Assembly (NCBI GenBank): GCA_010093685.1
Contig: MU006237.1
Location: forward strand, 62,001-126,000
Direction: 5' to 3'
DNA length: 64,000 nt
DNA from: Ophiobolus disseminans
Taxonomy: Eukaryota > Ascomycota > Dothideomycetes > Pleosporales > Phaeosphaeriaceae
In this document: one piece after another, positions 12,014 through 22,941 of the stretch
Layout of the letters: every line of letters starts with the position of its first letter
Position numbering within the stretch: the first letter of the stretch is position 1
Translations under genes and position numbers: made by a program
The notes under the pieces: model-generated
What the model saw: the letters and a program-made list of their open reading frames with translations, nothing else
What the model was told of the DNA's origin: nothing
Databases searched by the model: none

Positions 12014-12288
12014 TCAACAGCGGCATCGATGGACACGGTAGCTGGACTACATCACGACAATACCAGGCTTTACTCATAAGTACATGCTTCCAGAGTGGAA
12101 TAAATAATCATTGACGGGGATCACATGGTTGATTGCGTCCTAGAGGTCACCAAGCACCTGCGGAGAAATTGACTACTCCGAGTGACATACCGTGGATGAG
12201 CTCAATCTCTCAAGATCTGGAAGGCAAGTCAGATTGAAGTATATGTATTCGACAACTCACCTTTTATAGATGACTAAAGTGGAGGATG

Positions 12289-13917
12289 TCAGGATGCAGC
12301 AAGCACATCAGTTCGCACTTGCACTCTGACATCGAAAGGCTGCCTCTCCACAACACTAAAAGTCCGTTGCGAAGTCCACTCAAGTCTGCCCGCCTCCGTG
12401 CCAGCCTCATACAAATCAAACTTCCAGACCAATCTTGCCAAAATGAGGCGCAACTCCGCCATGGCAAGTGGTTTCCCGATACACGAACGTGGACCGACGC
12501 TAAATGCTTGGACGGCGTTGTGCTGATCTTTTGCGAACGCTGGGTCTTCCCCGAGCCAGCGCACTGGTAGGAATGCTTCAGGCTTGTGGAACATCTCTGG
12601 TGAGCGCGACATTGTTCCTGGATGGACGTTCACGTATGTGTTTGCTGGGAGCCAGTGCCCGGCGACATGGCCGCCTTCTGGAGGAACGACACGAGGAGAG
12701 CCGACCGGTCTACTGATTGTTAGAAATGATATTACGGAGATGGGATCCTGGGACTCACGTTGGATTACATAGTCGAAGCCCTTCTTGTACGACAGCGCTA
12801 AGATAGGGTAGCTCTTTGAGGGCTGCGAGCGACACGTCGCTTTCGCGCTTGAAGGTTGATCGGACTTCGTTCGTGAGGGTGGTAAGCACGGCTGGATTCT
12901 TGACTAGATAGTTGACGGTGCCGCTGAGAACGCTGACAGTTGTCTCGCTACCAGCAATGATGATCAAACTGGTCGTAGCATGCAGTTCCGCGAGGGTAAT
13001 GCCCTTGACGCCCTCATCATCGCGTTTGATCATGGAGATCAAGTCCGCCTTTTCCTCCTTTTGCTCGAGCCGCTTATTGATCTTATCAACGGCATAACTC
13101 CAGTGCGCTCGATATTTCTGCATTACGCTCTTCGGTACAGTTAGACCGAACAGCCAACTCAGGCCCGGGTAATACTTCAGCGACGCACCGTAAGTAGCTC
13201 CCCGAATCGATGCAAATATCAGTTCAACCCATGGATGCAGTTCCGACGCTTCGAGACTCCCAAATGGCTCGCCGAAGCCTAGGTCTCCCACTAGATCGAA
13301 CGCAAGGAAGGCGAACCACTGCACAATATCGACGACCGCGCCATTTGGGTCTTTTGAAGCGAGTTTGTCGAGTTGTGCAATGAAAAACTCAACGTTCCTC
13401 TGGACAACAGGCTCCTGCAGCCGCAACGCTTTCTCGGTGAATGCAGGGTCCATAGCCTTGCGAAACCGCGCGTGAACTTTAGGATCCAATGCATTCAGAA
13501 CCGACAATGGGCGTCCCTTCGCAGCCCCATGCCACAGTTTGCTTTTCGGGAAAGCAGGGCGGCCGGGCGAATTTGAGTAAATGTCGTTATACGCATCTGG
13601 TCGAGCGAATGATATTTCATCCGGTGCAATACGCACAATATCTCCGTACTTCCGGTGCAGCTCTTGCACATCTCGGTGGAGCCAGCCGGACCAGAGCGAC
13701 AGGACGTATGCGAGTCGTGCGGCCGCCCAGGTCTTTGGGCCCGGAAATCTGGCCAAGGGATGGAAGTAGATGTTGTAGATTATATAGCCCAGAGGATACT
13801 GTATGAGACAGTCAGCACACTTCAATGTAGACATTGGGTGCATACCAAACTGCATGCTAAAACTGTGCCCACAAGTTTGAGAGCGAAGCTCTCGTAAAAC
13901 AACAAGATGAAAGACAT
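12289..13917 (-). CDS. Cytochrome P450 monooxygenase (CYP65-like)
   Basis: Three exons, 13917-13846, 13798-12759 and 12709-12289, total 510 residues with introns of 47 and 49 bp. The N-terminus MSFILLFYESFALKL is a membrane anchor, followed by the hinge YFHPLARFPGPK. The oxygen-binding I-helix reads IIAGSETT, the K-helix ExxR is EGLR in VVQEGLRLCNPTPVGSPR, and the haem loop is FSVGPRSCIGKPLA with the axial Cys. All essential residues are present and the length is normal, so the enzyme should be active. General resemblance is to the CYP65/isotrichodermin-hydroxylase and benzoate-hydroxylase groups, often found in secondary metabolism or detoxification. No polyketide or terpene synthase lies nearby, so the substrate is unknown. 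Confidence 0.9.
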
Positions 13918-14339
13918 AGTAAACGTCCCAGTGAACACCGCCTTGATGTCTGAGATGTGTAAGTGAGAAGAAAAAAAGGAATGTTGCGATATTGTGACAC
14001 CTGGGCGTAAGCCTGCAGCCCTGAGGCGAGGTTCGCTCTTTCCTCTTCCGTGCTCACTAGCGAGGTGCAAGGCCAGGTTCACACCGCACACGATCCGCAC
14101 CAGGCGTCCAACTAGGCCATGACCGGAGCCGGAATCATCATGCGAATCTTGTGTGTACGTCTGCGAGCTGAAAGCTTCAGCAATCGCGCGGTATGGTGAG
14201 TTGACAGAACCTACGGCGCACGCGTTCCTCTTCGCGAGGCCAGACTTGAATATAACAGGCGCGAGTGTGGTGCTCAGGGCACCTTGGAGATTAGTGTGCT
14301 GCCTTTCACTCCTGGAGGGTGCATCGCCTATGATCGAGA
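13918..14339. other. Intergenic, P450 upstream region
   Basis: About 420 bp upstream of the P450 start codon. No gene recognised; it runs into the minisatellite that begins near 14360. Confidence 0.5.
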
Positions 14340-14359
14340 GGGATAGACTGCCTAGGAAT

Positions 14360-14645
14360 GAACTGCCAGTAATCTTGGACTGCCAGTGGAATTCTGAACT
14401 GCCAGTGTAATTCCGAATTGCCAGTGAAATCCTAGATTGCCGACTGCCGACTGCCAACTGCCAATGTAATACTAGACTGCCAACTGCCACAATCACGAAC
14501 TGACAGTGTAATATCGGAATGCCAGTGTAATATTACAACGCCACTGAAATCCAAACTGCCAATAGAATTCTCGACTGCCAACTGCCAATGGGATCTGAAC
14601 TGCCAGTGGAATCTAGGCTGCCAATGTAATATCAAACTGACAGCA
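14360..14645 (+). repeat. Degenerate 19-bp minisatellite (AACTGCCAGTGTAAT core), locus A
   Basis: At least twelve imperfect tandem units of about 19 bp. The consensus reads AACTGCCAGTGTAATnnnn; several units carry an inserted extra CTGCCAA or CTGCCGA. Examples are aactgccagtggaattctg followed directly by aactgccagtgtaattccg. The array lies between the P450 promoter side and the 3' end of the HET gene. The same unit in opposite orientation forms a second array at 24946-25198. Confidence 0.85.
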
Positions 14646-14714
14646 CCAGCGCGCGAACACATTTCAAAACATGTCACCGCATTAGTAGACGGAGGCTAAC
14701 AAAACAAAATGACG

Positions 14715-14804
14715 TCAACATGAGAGAGTGATAGTGAAAGCCAGTGCCACCAGCGCTCCCGCACCAAAACCTAGTAGATATGCGAATCCATACAAGCCGC
14801 TGGC
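14715..14804 (-). other. In-frame hydrophobic extension beyond the HET stop codon
   Basis: Directly after the TAG that ends the HET ORF, the same frame continues for 29 codons to a TGA at 14715-14717. It encodes ASGLYGFAYLLGF followed by GAGALVALAFTITLSC, a plausible single transmembrane helix. It would be translated only by readthrough, by removal of the stop, or in an ancestral allele. Confidence 0.5.
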
Positions 14805-16571
14805 CTACACGATCGCGAATTTCTGTAACCCAAACCGCTCAGGATTGTCCCAGATGTCTTCTTCCGTGATTTCCTCGGGAGTATCCAACAGCGCAGAACT
14901 ACAGCATGCATGGCCAGCAACGAACGCAACATTGACTATGCGAAAGGACTCGCCGGACTCTGATCGTCGCAGGATGAACGGGAGATTGACGCCGAATAAG
15001 CCGACGAGCATATCCCCCGGACGAATACCGTTGACTGTGTCGGGATGGCATGACAGGCCCATGTGACCTTCGCCAGTGACGAAAAGTATACGGTGCTTGA
15101 TGACCCTTTCCAGACGCTGCAAGTCTCTCTTGGCCAACACCGTGTCTGGATCAACAGCAACTTTGCTGAACTTCTTCAGCGCGACTCTCATCTCACGTTT
15201 GGTGGACTCCCCGTATTTGCCACTGGAGATGGCGTCCTCAATCAATCTTTCGATGGACATATTCCTTGGCTTCAGCATGATGCGGTGGATGTGTACGAAC
15301 GCATCTTCCGAATAGGATGAGGTTTCAGGCACGAAATGCTCCTTTGAAGTCTCCACGACAGTCCCAAAGGAGGTTCCGACTGTGTGTAGCGTGTTGTTCT
15401 GACCCAGACGAACAATAGACGAAAACTTGTTCTGCCGCGCGTTCAACATGACTTCTTGTTGACAGTGATGATCACAGACATACAGTCGGTTGTAGAATGG
15501 GACCTTGTCTGGAGATCGAGGGCTGATGCTGAGGTCCACGGCCCACGAGGGCAAATCGAGTATGCCCGAAAATGTTGTGTTCGGTTGCTGTGGCGGGGGA
15601 TGTAGTGGGAAACGTTCGTACACAGAGACCGGGAGATCTTGGATGTGGCGAAAGGTTGTTTCCGTGAAAACTTCGGCAGCGGTCTTCCGGTAGTCGGGCT
15701 TGATAGTTCGAACAGGGTTTGACCAGTTGCTCAGGCCAAGAACACCGTAAACTTTATCACGGTGATCTGTGGCTAGAGATCGTTGGGTGTTGCACAAATT
15801 TTGGAAGAGCGTAGCAGTAGATCTAGTCTGCCTTACTTCCCCGAGTGCTTTCGCGTTCCACAAGGCAACTTTCAGTCTGTGCGAGAGTTTCATGGGGCGT
15901 CGCGTCTCGTCCTCCAGTAGAAGGCTGGTTCTGTTTTCGCAAAGCTTTGTAATAAGATCGTGAAGCGTGGTCCATGATAAATGTGATAGTCCTAGGTATA
16001 CTACAGGATCCGAGTGTGCTAAAGCAAGCTCCTGTGCGACCCACACGCGATAAAACCATGGACGCTCGCAAATTCTGAGCAAAGAAGTTGAGGAAGGAGG
16101 ACGCGATGCTTTGATTTTTTCTATTGCTTCGACATCATCGCGGTCCGCGGGACCAAGCCATATGACGACCATGGAGGCTGAAGGATAGATCCGGTTCATG
16201 AGCTGGACCTGAGCATTTCTCTCTAAAGCATCGGCCTGATTGATGCACAAGGCGTCAATCCAAAGTGTTCGATGCTTGTATTGATAGCGAAGATGGCGAA
16301 GTGCGCAATCGAGGTTTGCGGTTATGGTCACCGCGATGTCGTTGACGAGCGCTTTCTGTGTAGACAGATCCTGTCCCCAGACATATGAGAGAGCCTCATA
16401 ATCCGGAGCAATTATTTCGAAGAGATTATCCGTCTGGAGACGAATGACAAGAACATCATCGTAGCTTCCAGGTGCTAACACAGCCAGCCGGATTTGCCCT
16501 TTCTGTGTGTCGAGATGAGAGTACGGCGAGCTAATTGATTGTGGACTTGTTGAAGTGGGAACACTTTGCAT
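14805..16571 (-). CDS. HET-domain (heterokaryon incompatibility-type) protein
   Basis: A single-exon gene of 588 codons. The N-terminal third is a HET domain (PF06985) with its standard blocks: YEALSYVWG, then NLDCALRHLR, LWIDALCINQ, ERNAQVQLMNRIY, VVIWLGPA and FYRVWVAQELA. The middle contains DHRDKVYGVLGL, also common in this family, and the C-terminus has GEGHMGLSCHPDTVNGIRPGDM, a frequent tail segment. HET proteins act in non-self recognition and cell death after hyphal fusion, although most copies in a genome have no known role. Intronless structure is usual. The stop TAG at 14805-14807 is followed in frame by 29 more codons encoding a hydrophobic helix (see findings). Confidence 0.92.
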   Translation of the reverse strand: MQSVPTSTSPQSISSPYSHLDTQKGQIRLAVLAPGSYDDVLVIRLQTDNLFEIIAPDYEALSYVWGQDLSTQKALVNDIAVTITANLDCALRHLRYQYKHRTLWIDALCINQADALERNAQVQLMNRIYPSASMVVIWLGPADRDDVEAIEKIKASRPPSSTSLLRICERPWFYRVWVAQELALAHSDPVVYLGLSHLSWTTLHDLITKLCENRTSLLLEDETRRPMKLSHRLKVALWNAKALGEVRQTRSTATLFQNLCNTQRSLATDHRDKVYGVLGLSNWSNPVRTIKPDYRKTAAEVFTETTFRHIQDLPVSVYERFPLHPPPQQPNTTFSGILDLPSWAVDLSISPRSPDKVPFYNRLYVCDHHCQQEVMLNARQNKFSSIVRLGQNNTLHTVGTSFGTVVETSKEHFVPETSSYSEDAFVHIHRIMLKPRNMSIERLIEDAISSGKYGESTKREMRVALKKFSKVAVDPDTVLAKRDLQRLERVIKHRILFVTGEGHMGLSCHPDTVNGIRPGDMLVGLFGVNLPFILRRSESGESFRIVNVAFVAGHACCSSALLDTPEEITEEDIWDNPERFGLQKFAIV

Positions 16572-17749
16572 CGCAACGATGAGTAGATTCCATCGTGCGG
16601 AGATCCCCTCAATGAAGAGCCTGTCAACGAGATGGCGAGAAGCTCGATATGCGAATCCCGCCGATGAAAGTGGATGGTGATGAGCGAGGTGGGGCTAAGT
16701 CTGAAAGCTGACATTGACCCCACCTTCGCCTGACACGATGCATGCATGCCTCTTTCCCTGCTACAATCCACACCTTCCCAAAACCTTCCTAAAGCAGTAT
16801 CTTCGCTTTGCTTCGCACCCGCCGCTTGCCGGTACGGATGCACCCTCTGCAATCCACACCTCCCAAAACCTTCTCGAAGCGGTATTTTCGCTTTCCCCAG
16901 CAACGCGTCCAGGGTCATCTCGCTACAATCCACAGTTGTGAAAAGTCTTCCAGAAACAGCATGTTCGTTTAAGGGACTGGGCAGGGGCTGGAAAGAAAAA
17001 TGATGCCAACTTGCGCGACGTGTTCTTCGACTTGTCGCAAGAGTTGGTGGGCGACTACGGCCAGTGAGTTCGATCATTGTAGACATTATTGGATGGAATT
17101 TCTCCGCTCGTCGTCAATGACTTCAGCGACTGTGTGTCCATATCTTGCACGTGGCGGATAGCTAACACTATAAGTGCCAACGTCGCATCAAAAGTCATCA
17201 ATATCTCACATAGTCTGAGACACAAGCATCACGCACATCATGACCGCTCCCATACCTCCATGTAGCAACGTCATCTAAAACGGATGCAAGAACGAACGAA
17301 AACAATGCCGATCCGCTACGCTGAAGCTACCTCGCCCACAATATGCGAGGGCCAGGCTCTAAAGAAAGCGGATACATCACATCACATCACATCGAGTATG
17401 ATCATTTCCAGACAGACAGCAATAACCACTTCCAATCGAACATGAGAGTGGTATTTGCTTGCCTAGGAGAAAGAAGAAGAAAAAGAGTAAAATAAACATT
17501 CCAAACCCCGCTCATAGGTGTAGTAAACAATGCGTCAAAACAATGCCATACCATGACCATGCCATGCTGGGACCATATTCCAGGCCCCTTCAAACTCCAC
17601 AGCCCTCACCCCGCGCGAACCCTATACAAGACGGCACAGTCGTCGTCATGCTTCTTATCCCTCTTCTGCGTCATGCCCATGCGATACAACCCGCGAGTCG
17701 AATCCAGCAAGGGCCCTTCCTCGTTGCCATATCCCAGATGTGCATTCTT
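16572..17749. other. Intergenic, no gene seen; contains short repeats
   Basis: Nearly 1.2 kb between the HET start codon and the 3' end of the lectin gene. It holds a three-copy degenerate repeat at 16761-16970 and a small pentanucleotide microsatellite (acatc repeated about four times) near 17373-17393. No coding potential was recognised. Confidence 0.55.
16761..16970. repeat. Three degenerate direct repeats of 75-87 bp spacing
   Basis: Three copies of a segment beginning CAATCCACACC(T)TCCCAAAACCTT and ending near AGCAGTATCTTCGCTTT start near 16764, 16850 and 16927. The third is most diverged. Function unknown; it lies upstream of the HET gene. Confidence 0.7.
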
Positions 17750-18940
17750 CTAGAAGCGGTCGCGCTGCTTCGTTCGGTAGATGGTGAAGCCCACGTACGC
17801 GCCTGTCAGCGCCATGCCGAAGAGGACGAACTTGACGAGGAACCACGTCCAGCTGCCGCCTGAACTGGGCTTCTCGCGCGTCATGGAGCTGGCTGTCTTC
17901 TTGCCGCTTGCCGTGATGGGCTGCGTGGCGCCACCGGGGTTCTTCTTGTACAGGTTATGTGACTTTACGGAGATGATGTCGTGGTTGTCAGTGAGCTCGC
18001 CGGTTTCGGCGGAGAAGCCCAGGTAGGCGACGGGTGGGACTTTGAAGTTTGGGATCTCGAAGCATTGCGTCCATTCGTCTTCGGACTTGTACTGCAGTTC
18101 GAGGCGAAGGTATTGGTCTTGGAAGTAGGTGAGGCGCGCTTTGGTGGAGATTTGAGCGTTGCGGATTCCGCGGGCCTGCAGATGTTAGTCAGGTCTGCGG
18201 AGTGTGTTCGAATATGGGGGTGCCATACAGAGCAGCCAGCGACCTCGTTCGCCTTGCCGTCGTTGTCCTTATCATACGCGGTGTTTCCGTCGCCGTTCAT
18301 GGCCATGATGTAGGGGAACACGGTGCCTGGCCGGTTGTTCTTGTAAGTATCGAAGAAGAGACCGAGTCCCTCAAACTTGTCCGTGTGCCCGAAGACGTTG
18401 CCCGGTTGTGCGCGCTGCTTGGTGAGCCACATAGCGAAGCCATCGCCATAGAGGTTCCCTTGGCCATGGACCTTGAACTCGAATAGGATCTACTCGCGTG
18501 AGCTTCAGGACACTGTCTTGTATAGGTGTAACGCACCTCCCAATTGGTCGCGGTCAACGGGACTCTCGAGAATATCCAGCCGTCTCGCGAGGGCTTGTCT
18601 GAAGCTAGTCGGACGTACTTGTCGGTTCGAATAATGGTGTCTCCGCCAAAATCCCACCACCGGCTCTGCATGTCCGAGTCGAGGTATGGCTGTTGCAATT
18701 AGAATTTGTTTGGATTGGAGCATATAGCCGCCGGCGTAGTATGAAGGCGACTTACGGGCTCGAGGCTGTGTGTCCGTAGCTGTGTGTCCGTTAGTAAACA
18801 GTGCCTTCTACTCCACGCCAGTAACATACCGAGATGGCTTTGATATCAGGGTCCTCTTGCAGCCCGCCAGACCGCGCAAGAGCGCCCGTCAGACTCCCCG
18901 CCATGAGGCACAAGCCCGTCCATGAGTGTGTGAAAAGCAT
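17750..18940 (-). CDS. L-type (legume-like) lectin cargo receptor, VIP36/Emp47-like
   Basis: Five exons, 18940-18830, 18779-18756, 18689-18537, 18489-18229 and 18175-17750; every intron is phase 0 and the protein is 324 residues. A signal peptide (MLFTHSWTGLCLMAGSLTGA) precedes a lectin domain recognisable from RWWDFGGDTII, LFEFKVHGQG, LYGDGFAMWLT, DGLGLFFDTY-type (FEGLGLFFDTYKN) and FPYIMAMNGDG. These hold the Ca2+ and mannose-binding residues of the family. Near the C-terminus one transmembrane helix (WFLVKFVLFGMALTGAYVGF) leaves a short cytosolic tail YRTKQRDRF, basic and aromatic as in COPI/COPII sorting tails. The protein should cycle between ER and Golgi and carry glycoprotein cargo. 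The 24-nt second exon is supported by phase and by both splice sites. Confidence 0.88.
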
Positions 18941-19306
18941 GGCTGCGCAACGTTCCTCCGCTCGCTGAGACCAGCTATTCGCAAGCTAGCACCCTGTGCG
19001 CAAGAAGGGCGGATCAAAGAATGGGAAAGAAGAGCGCTCTGCAATTGGAGTGAGAAGACAGGCCGCGGCGGGTTGCAGCTACGGGATTGGAGGAATGGCA
19101 CGGGTGGGCGACATGAACGTGCTGGGTTTCAAGAGTCTCGGTGGAGGCCGCGGTGCTGATGAGTGGCCTTTCCGCGTGCTGCAGGGGTCTCGACGCTAGA
19201 GAAAGTGCTCCTGACGTCGTCAACTTGGGGAACAACACCACGAGTGAATTGACATACCCAGCAACTGCCACTCTCCGACAAACTCAATCTCCACACATAC
19301 AACGAA
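18941..19306. promoter_or_regulatory. Shared intergenic promoter region, lectin and TIM13
   Basis: 366 bp between two divergent start codons, so it must contain the promoters of both genes. No TATA box or other clear motif stands out. Confidence 0.5.
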
Positions 19307-19656
19307 ATGGACTCATTAGGCGGCTCCGGAATGTCTGCGTTCCCCAACGACCCCAAGATGCAGATCATGCGGCAAGTGCAGCAAGAAGCCGCCATGCAAA
19401 ATGCGCGCATGCTTGTGGAGGTACTTTATACTACTCTGCAGTATATCCAATTCATACTAATAATGTCCAGAAACTCAACGAACACTGCTTCGAGCGCTGC
19501 GTCCCCAAACCCGGTACATCACTCTCCAAAGGCGAAGAAGGCTGCTTCACAAACTGCATGGAGAAGTACATGAGTTCCTGGAATACTGTGTCGAAGCAGT
19601 ACGTTGCGCGGATACAGAGGGAGAGCCAGTCTGGTGCGGGGCTGCAGAACATATAA
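19307..19656 (+). CDS. TIM13: Mitochondrial intermembrane-space chaperone Tim13
   Basis: Two exons, 19307-19420 and 19471-19656, around a 50-bp intron, giving 99 residues, the usual size for small Tim proteins. It has the twin CX3C motif: CFERC and, 15 residues later, CFTNC. The spacing and the flanking HCFERCVPKPG and YMSSWNTVSKQY are typical of Tim13. The protein pairs with Tim8 to escort hydrophobic precursors (for example Tim23) across the intermembrane space to the TIM22 route. The gene is divergent from the lectin and convergent with NUC1. Confidence 0.93.
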
Positions 19657-19952
19657 GCCCCGGATGGGCTGGTGGAGGCGACATGCGGTGGGAGTGGAGA
19701 GGCGACTTCTTCGAACTCAATTATATAACTAACGTCGCAAGAGAGGACCAGGCATGAAGATAACACATTAACGTATGGATAAATCGAGGCCTCACTGTAT
19801 CTCGCATTCAGGCAAGAACTCTGTACCATATTGTACGATGGGGAAGAAGTCCAAAGGGCACGGTCATTATAATGTCCAAATGTATCATCATCATTCAAGT
19901 CGATAAATGCGTCATGTTATGCAGCCGCACATAATATCAAAACTGTCCATCA

Positions 19953-20963
19953 TCACCGCTTCTCCAGAGGCACCTGTCCCTTGGAGAAAGTCTTCTGCCG
20001 TTGCGCATACTCCTTCACAATCGTCGAACAGTTGACTTCCTGACACAACCTCTTCCTCCTCTCCGGCACCAACTTGGTGGCAAATTCCAAACCACTAGCC
20101 CTCTCCACAGCCTCAATCGGGACCTCAAAGTCCGTCAATGGCTTGCTGTTCGCAATCACCGCATTGGGCAGCACGAACGCTCCCAGCGCGACCTTGCCTC
20201 CAATCCTGCCATCCTCGGCGAAGATGACCTTGTAGAAATGCGTGGGCACAGCAACATTCGGCGGGTTTCCAATAACCTCGTAGGACACCCGCCACTTCCC
20301 ATCCGCCTCGCGCTTCGGCAGATACAACGGGCCTGTCACAACCCTCACAGACGGATAGCTGTGCGTCAACCGCCTGCAAAAGTCCTCGAAATGCGCCCAG
20401 TAGTCGCGATTGAACCCATCTCCCACCTGCGGACACATGTTGCTCAGCGCAAATGTGTCGTCCATGGCTTCCTGACTCCACTTCGCATCTGCTGCGGGCA
20501 CCTGGTGGCCGCGATCGTATCCTGAGCGGAAGTAGTCTTTCAACTTTGCGCGAAACATCTCGGGGATCGCAATGTCCTCTACGAATACGCTGTGTTTGCG
20601 GTCTGCATTGCTGCTTGCCAGCGACTCGGGCGTGATGTGCTCAGCCACCCATGCTGGGTTGCGAGTGCGTCGGTCATATGTCGATGTGAGGGATGCGGCG
20701 GGGCGGAGGTCGTTCACGGGACCGGGGAAGCCGTATTGGAAGATGCCGTTGGGATCGACGAGGGGTCTTCGTGCGGCGGCGGGTAAGGGGATAGCGGGGA
20801 CGGATGGAGATGGTCGTGCTGGGCCTGTGACGGTGGTTGTTGTGGTTGTAGAGACAGGAGTTGGGGAAGCGCTTGTCTTGGAGGAGGAGTAGAATGCGGC
20901 AGTTGCTGCTGCACCGGCTGCGGCGCCGCCTGCTGCGATGATTGCGAAAGTGACCTTGGACAT
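19953..20963 (-). CDS. NUC1: Mitochondrial DNA/RNA non-specific endonuclease (Nuc1/EndoG)
   Basis: Single exon, 336 residues. The N-terminus is a hydrophobic Ala/Gly-rich membrane or targeting segment (FAIIAAGGAAAGAAATAAF). The nuclease core begins at PNGIFQYGFPG and contains the beta-beta-alpha-metal active site DRGHQVPAAD with the general-base His, the metal-binding Asn in GFNRDYWAHFE, and NRDYW/RVVTGPLYLP blocks. The family cuts DNA and RNA in mitochondria and, in yeast, promotes or limits cell death and takes part in mtDNA recombination. Length and all key residues are normal. Only about 300 bp separate its stop codon from that of TIM13 (convergent). Confidence 0.93.
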   Translation of the reverse strand: MSKVTFAIIAAGGAAAGAAATAAFYSSSKTSASPTPVSTTTTTTVTGPARPSPSVPAIPLPAAARRPLVDPNGIFQYGFPGPVNDLRPAASLTSTYDRRTRNPAWVAEHITPESLASSNADRKHSVFVEDIAIPEMFRAKLKDYFRSGYDRGHQVPAADAKWSQEAMDDTFALSNMCPQVGDGFNRDYWAHFEDFCRRLTHSYPSVRVVTGPLYLPKREADGKWRVSYEVIGNPPNVAVPTHFYKVIFAEDGRIGGKVALGAFVLPNAVIANSKPLTDFEVPIEAVERASGLEFATKLVPERRKRLCQEVNCSTIVKEYAQRQKTFSKGQVPLEKR

Positions 20964-21329
20964 TATGGCGGTGTGGAGAAGGTGCTAGGCACGCGAACGG
21001 GGGGTGGCTGCCTCTTTATGAGTGTCCAGAGGACTCCACGGGACCAGAGGCGTTAACGGCGCGTGAAGAATGTCTCAGACGCGTCGAGTCGTGCTCGCAT
21101 GGTTCGCTGGCGGCTATGGTGTCCTTCGAGGTCATCTGGAGAAATTCTGGCGCCTAACTCCATTCGCACTAGTGTGATACTTGCTCCATATCGACTTTGA
21201 GACGCACATCGCTAAGTCATCCTTACGCATTTCGCGACGACCGCAGTACTCTAGACTCTGTTTACATAAAGATGGCTCTCGACTAGTGACTGGAGTGTCT
21301 CACTCTTTTCTTTTAGATTCCCCGCCGAG
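20964..21329. promoter_or_regulatory. Shared intergenic promoter region, NUC1 and TCD gene
   Basis: 366 bp between two divergent start codons. No distinct motif was recognised; it must carry regulatory signals for both genes. Confidence 0.5.
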
Positions 21330-22941
21330 ATGTCCTCCTGGGTATCCAGGGCGACAGAGTCTCGCAATGCGCAGCTCATCACAACCGCCGTGGTGTCAGG
21401 CGCATTGGTCGCCAGTACAATATTCGGCTTCCAAAAAGCAAGGCGCATGTATCGAGTTGCGGATCTCAAGGCATCAATTCCAGAGGTTGATGCTGAACAT
21501 CAATCATCACGAGTAGGTCGCGTTCAGACACCAAGTGCGAATTTGGCTGACTTGTGCAAGATGACTGAATACGGTGCTGCATCTAATGTTTTCGCGCCTA
21601 GCAAAGAGGACGAGCGAAGCACAGCATTAGCTGCTAGAGCAAGGAAGGGAGACTATGACGATGGTATGCAGATCCCGGTCACTCGGGTGCTCACTTTGTT
21701 CTAACATTTATACAGATCTCATCCTCGAGCAACTCGCCAGAAATAGAGTCTTTCTCACAGACGATGGTCTTGCAAAACTTCGCAGTGCATTCGTTATCGT
21801 AGTCGGGTGCGGTGGTGTCGGCTCTCACGCAACGGCCGCACTCGCCCGCTCAGGATGCGCCAAAATCCGCCTCATTGACTTCGATCAAGTTACTTTATCG
21901 TCTTTGAACCGCCACGCTGTCGCAACCTTAGCTGATGTCGGAACATCAAAGGTGCACACGCTGCGTAAGCGACTCGAACAGATCACTCCCTGGACGCACT
22001 TCGAATGCCGCAACGAGCTTTTCAATGAGCAAAGTGCAGCGGCGCAGCTAGCAGATCTAAATGGACAACAACCGGACTTTGTAATTGATGCCATCGACAA
22101 CATTGATAGCAAAGTCGCGCTACTGAACTACTGTTGGAAGAACAATCTCAAAGTCATCTCCTCCATGGGCGCAGGATGCAAATCCGATCCTACCAAGATC
22201 TTCATCGGCGATATCTCCGCAAGTACCGACGACCCACTCTCCAAGTCGACACGAAGGAAGCTACGATTGCTCGGCGTCAATGATGGCATACCAGTTGTCT
22301 TTTCGACAGAGAAGCCTGGTCCAGGCAAGGCTCAACTACAACCACTTGCTGAGGAAGAGTTTGCCAAAGGCAATGTCGGAGATTTGGGAGTCCTTGCAGA
22401 CTTCCGCGTCCGAATCCTGCCAGTACTAGGGACTATGCCAGCAATTTTTGGTCTTGCAGTTGCAAATCACGTTATTCTCTCCATCGCCGGCTACCCAAAT
22501 GACTATCTACCTTCAAAGTCTCGCGATAAGATGTATGACGGCATACTCGGTGCACTACAGGGCGCCGAGGAGCGCTTAGCACGTGCGCTTTTTATCCAAG
22601 ACGCACAAGGCCTCAAAATCCCAATCACGCAAAGCGATGTCGGCTATCTAATCGAAGAGGTATATAGCGGTCGAAGCATCATCAGCGGACTGTCAACCCG
22701 TCTAGTCTTGAGCAGGTGGAAGAAGCCAAGTACAAACTTCATCGATGAGAGGACTCCAGGACAGAAGGCCAGTACCATCAAGATGAATGATCTAGTCTCC
22801 ATGACGAAAGAGGAGGCTACAAAACACGAAAAGCAGGTGCTGAAGGGCGATAAGACGTTGGAAGAGGTGTACGACGCCGAGACTATTGAGCGAGTGGAGA
22901 AGAGAATGAAAGAGGAAGCGAGATACGAGAGATTCAGGTAG
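21330..22941 (+). CDS. TCD1: tRNA threonylcarbamoyladenosine dehydratase (Tcd1/Tcd2-like)
   Basis: Two exons, 21330-21663 and 21716-22941, with a 52-bp intron (branch CTAAC). The protein starts with a short hydrophobic anchor (LITTAVVSGALVASTIFGF), as in the yeast Tcd proteins of the mitochondrial outer membrane. The catalytic core is an E1-like/ThiF fold: VIVVGCGGVGSHATAALARSG (nucleotide loop), IRLIDFDQVTLSSLNRHAVA, then VIDAIDNIDSKVALL and SSMGAGCKSDPTKI. These enzymes use ATP to dehydrate t6A37 of tRNA to its cyclic form ct6A, which improves decoding of ANN codons. The C-terminal helical tail is longer than in bacterial TcdA. The choice between Tcd1 and Tcd2 cannot be made here. Confidence 0.88.

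Noticed and set aside
16475..17086. Minus-strand ORF overlapping the HET 5' end
   Set aside because: Different frame from the HET protein, no domain, and contains the degenerate repeats.
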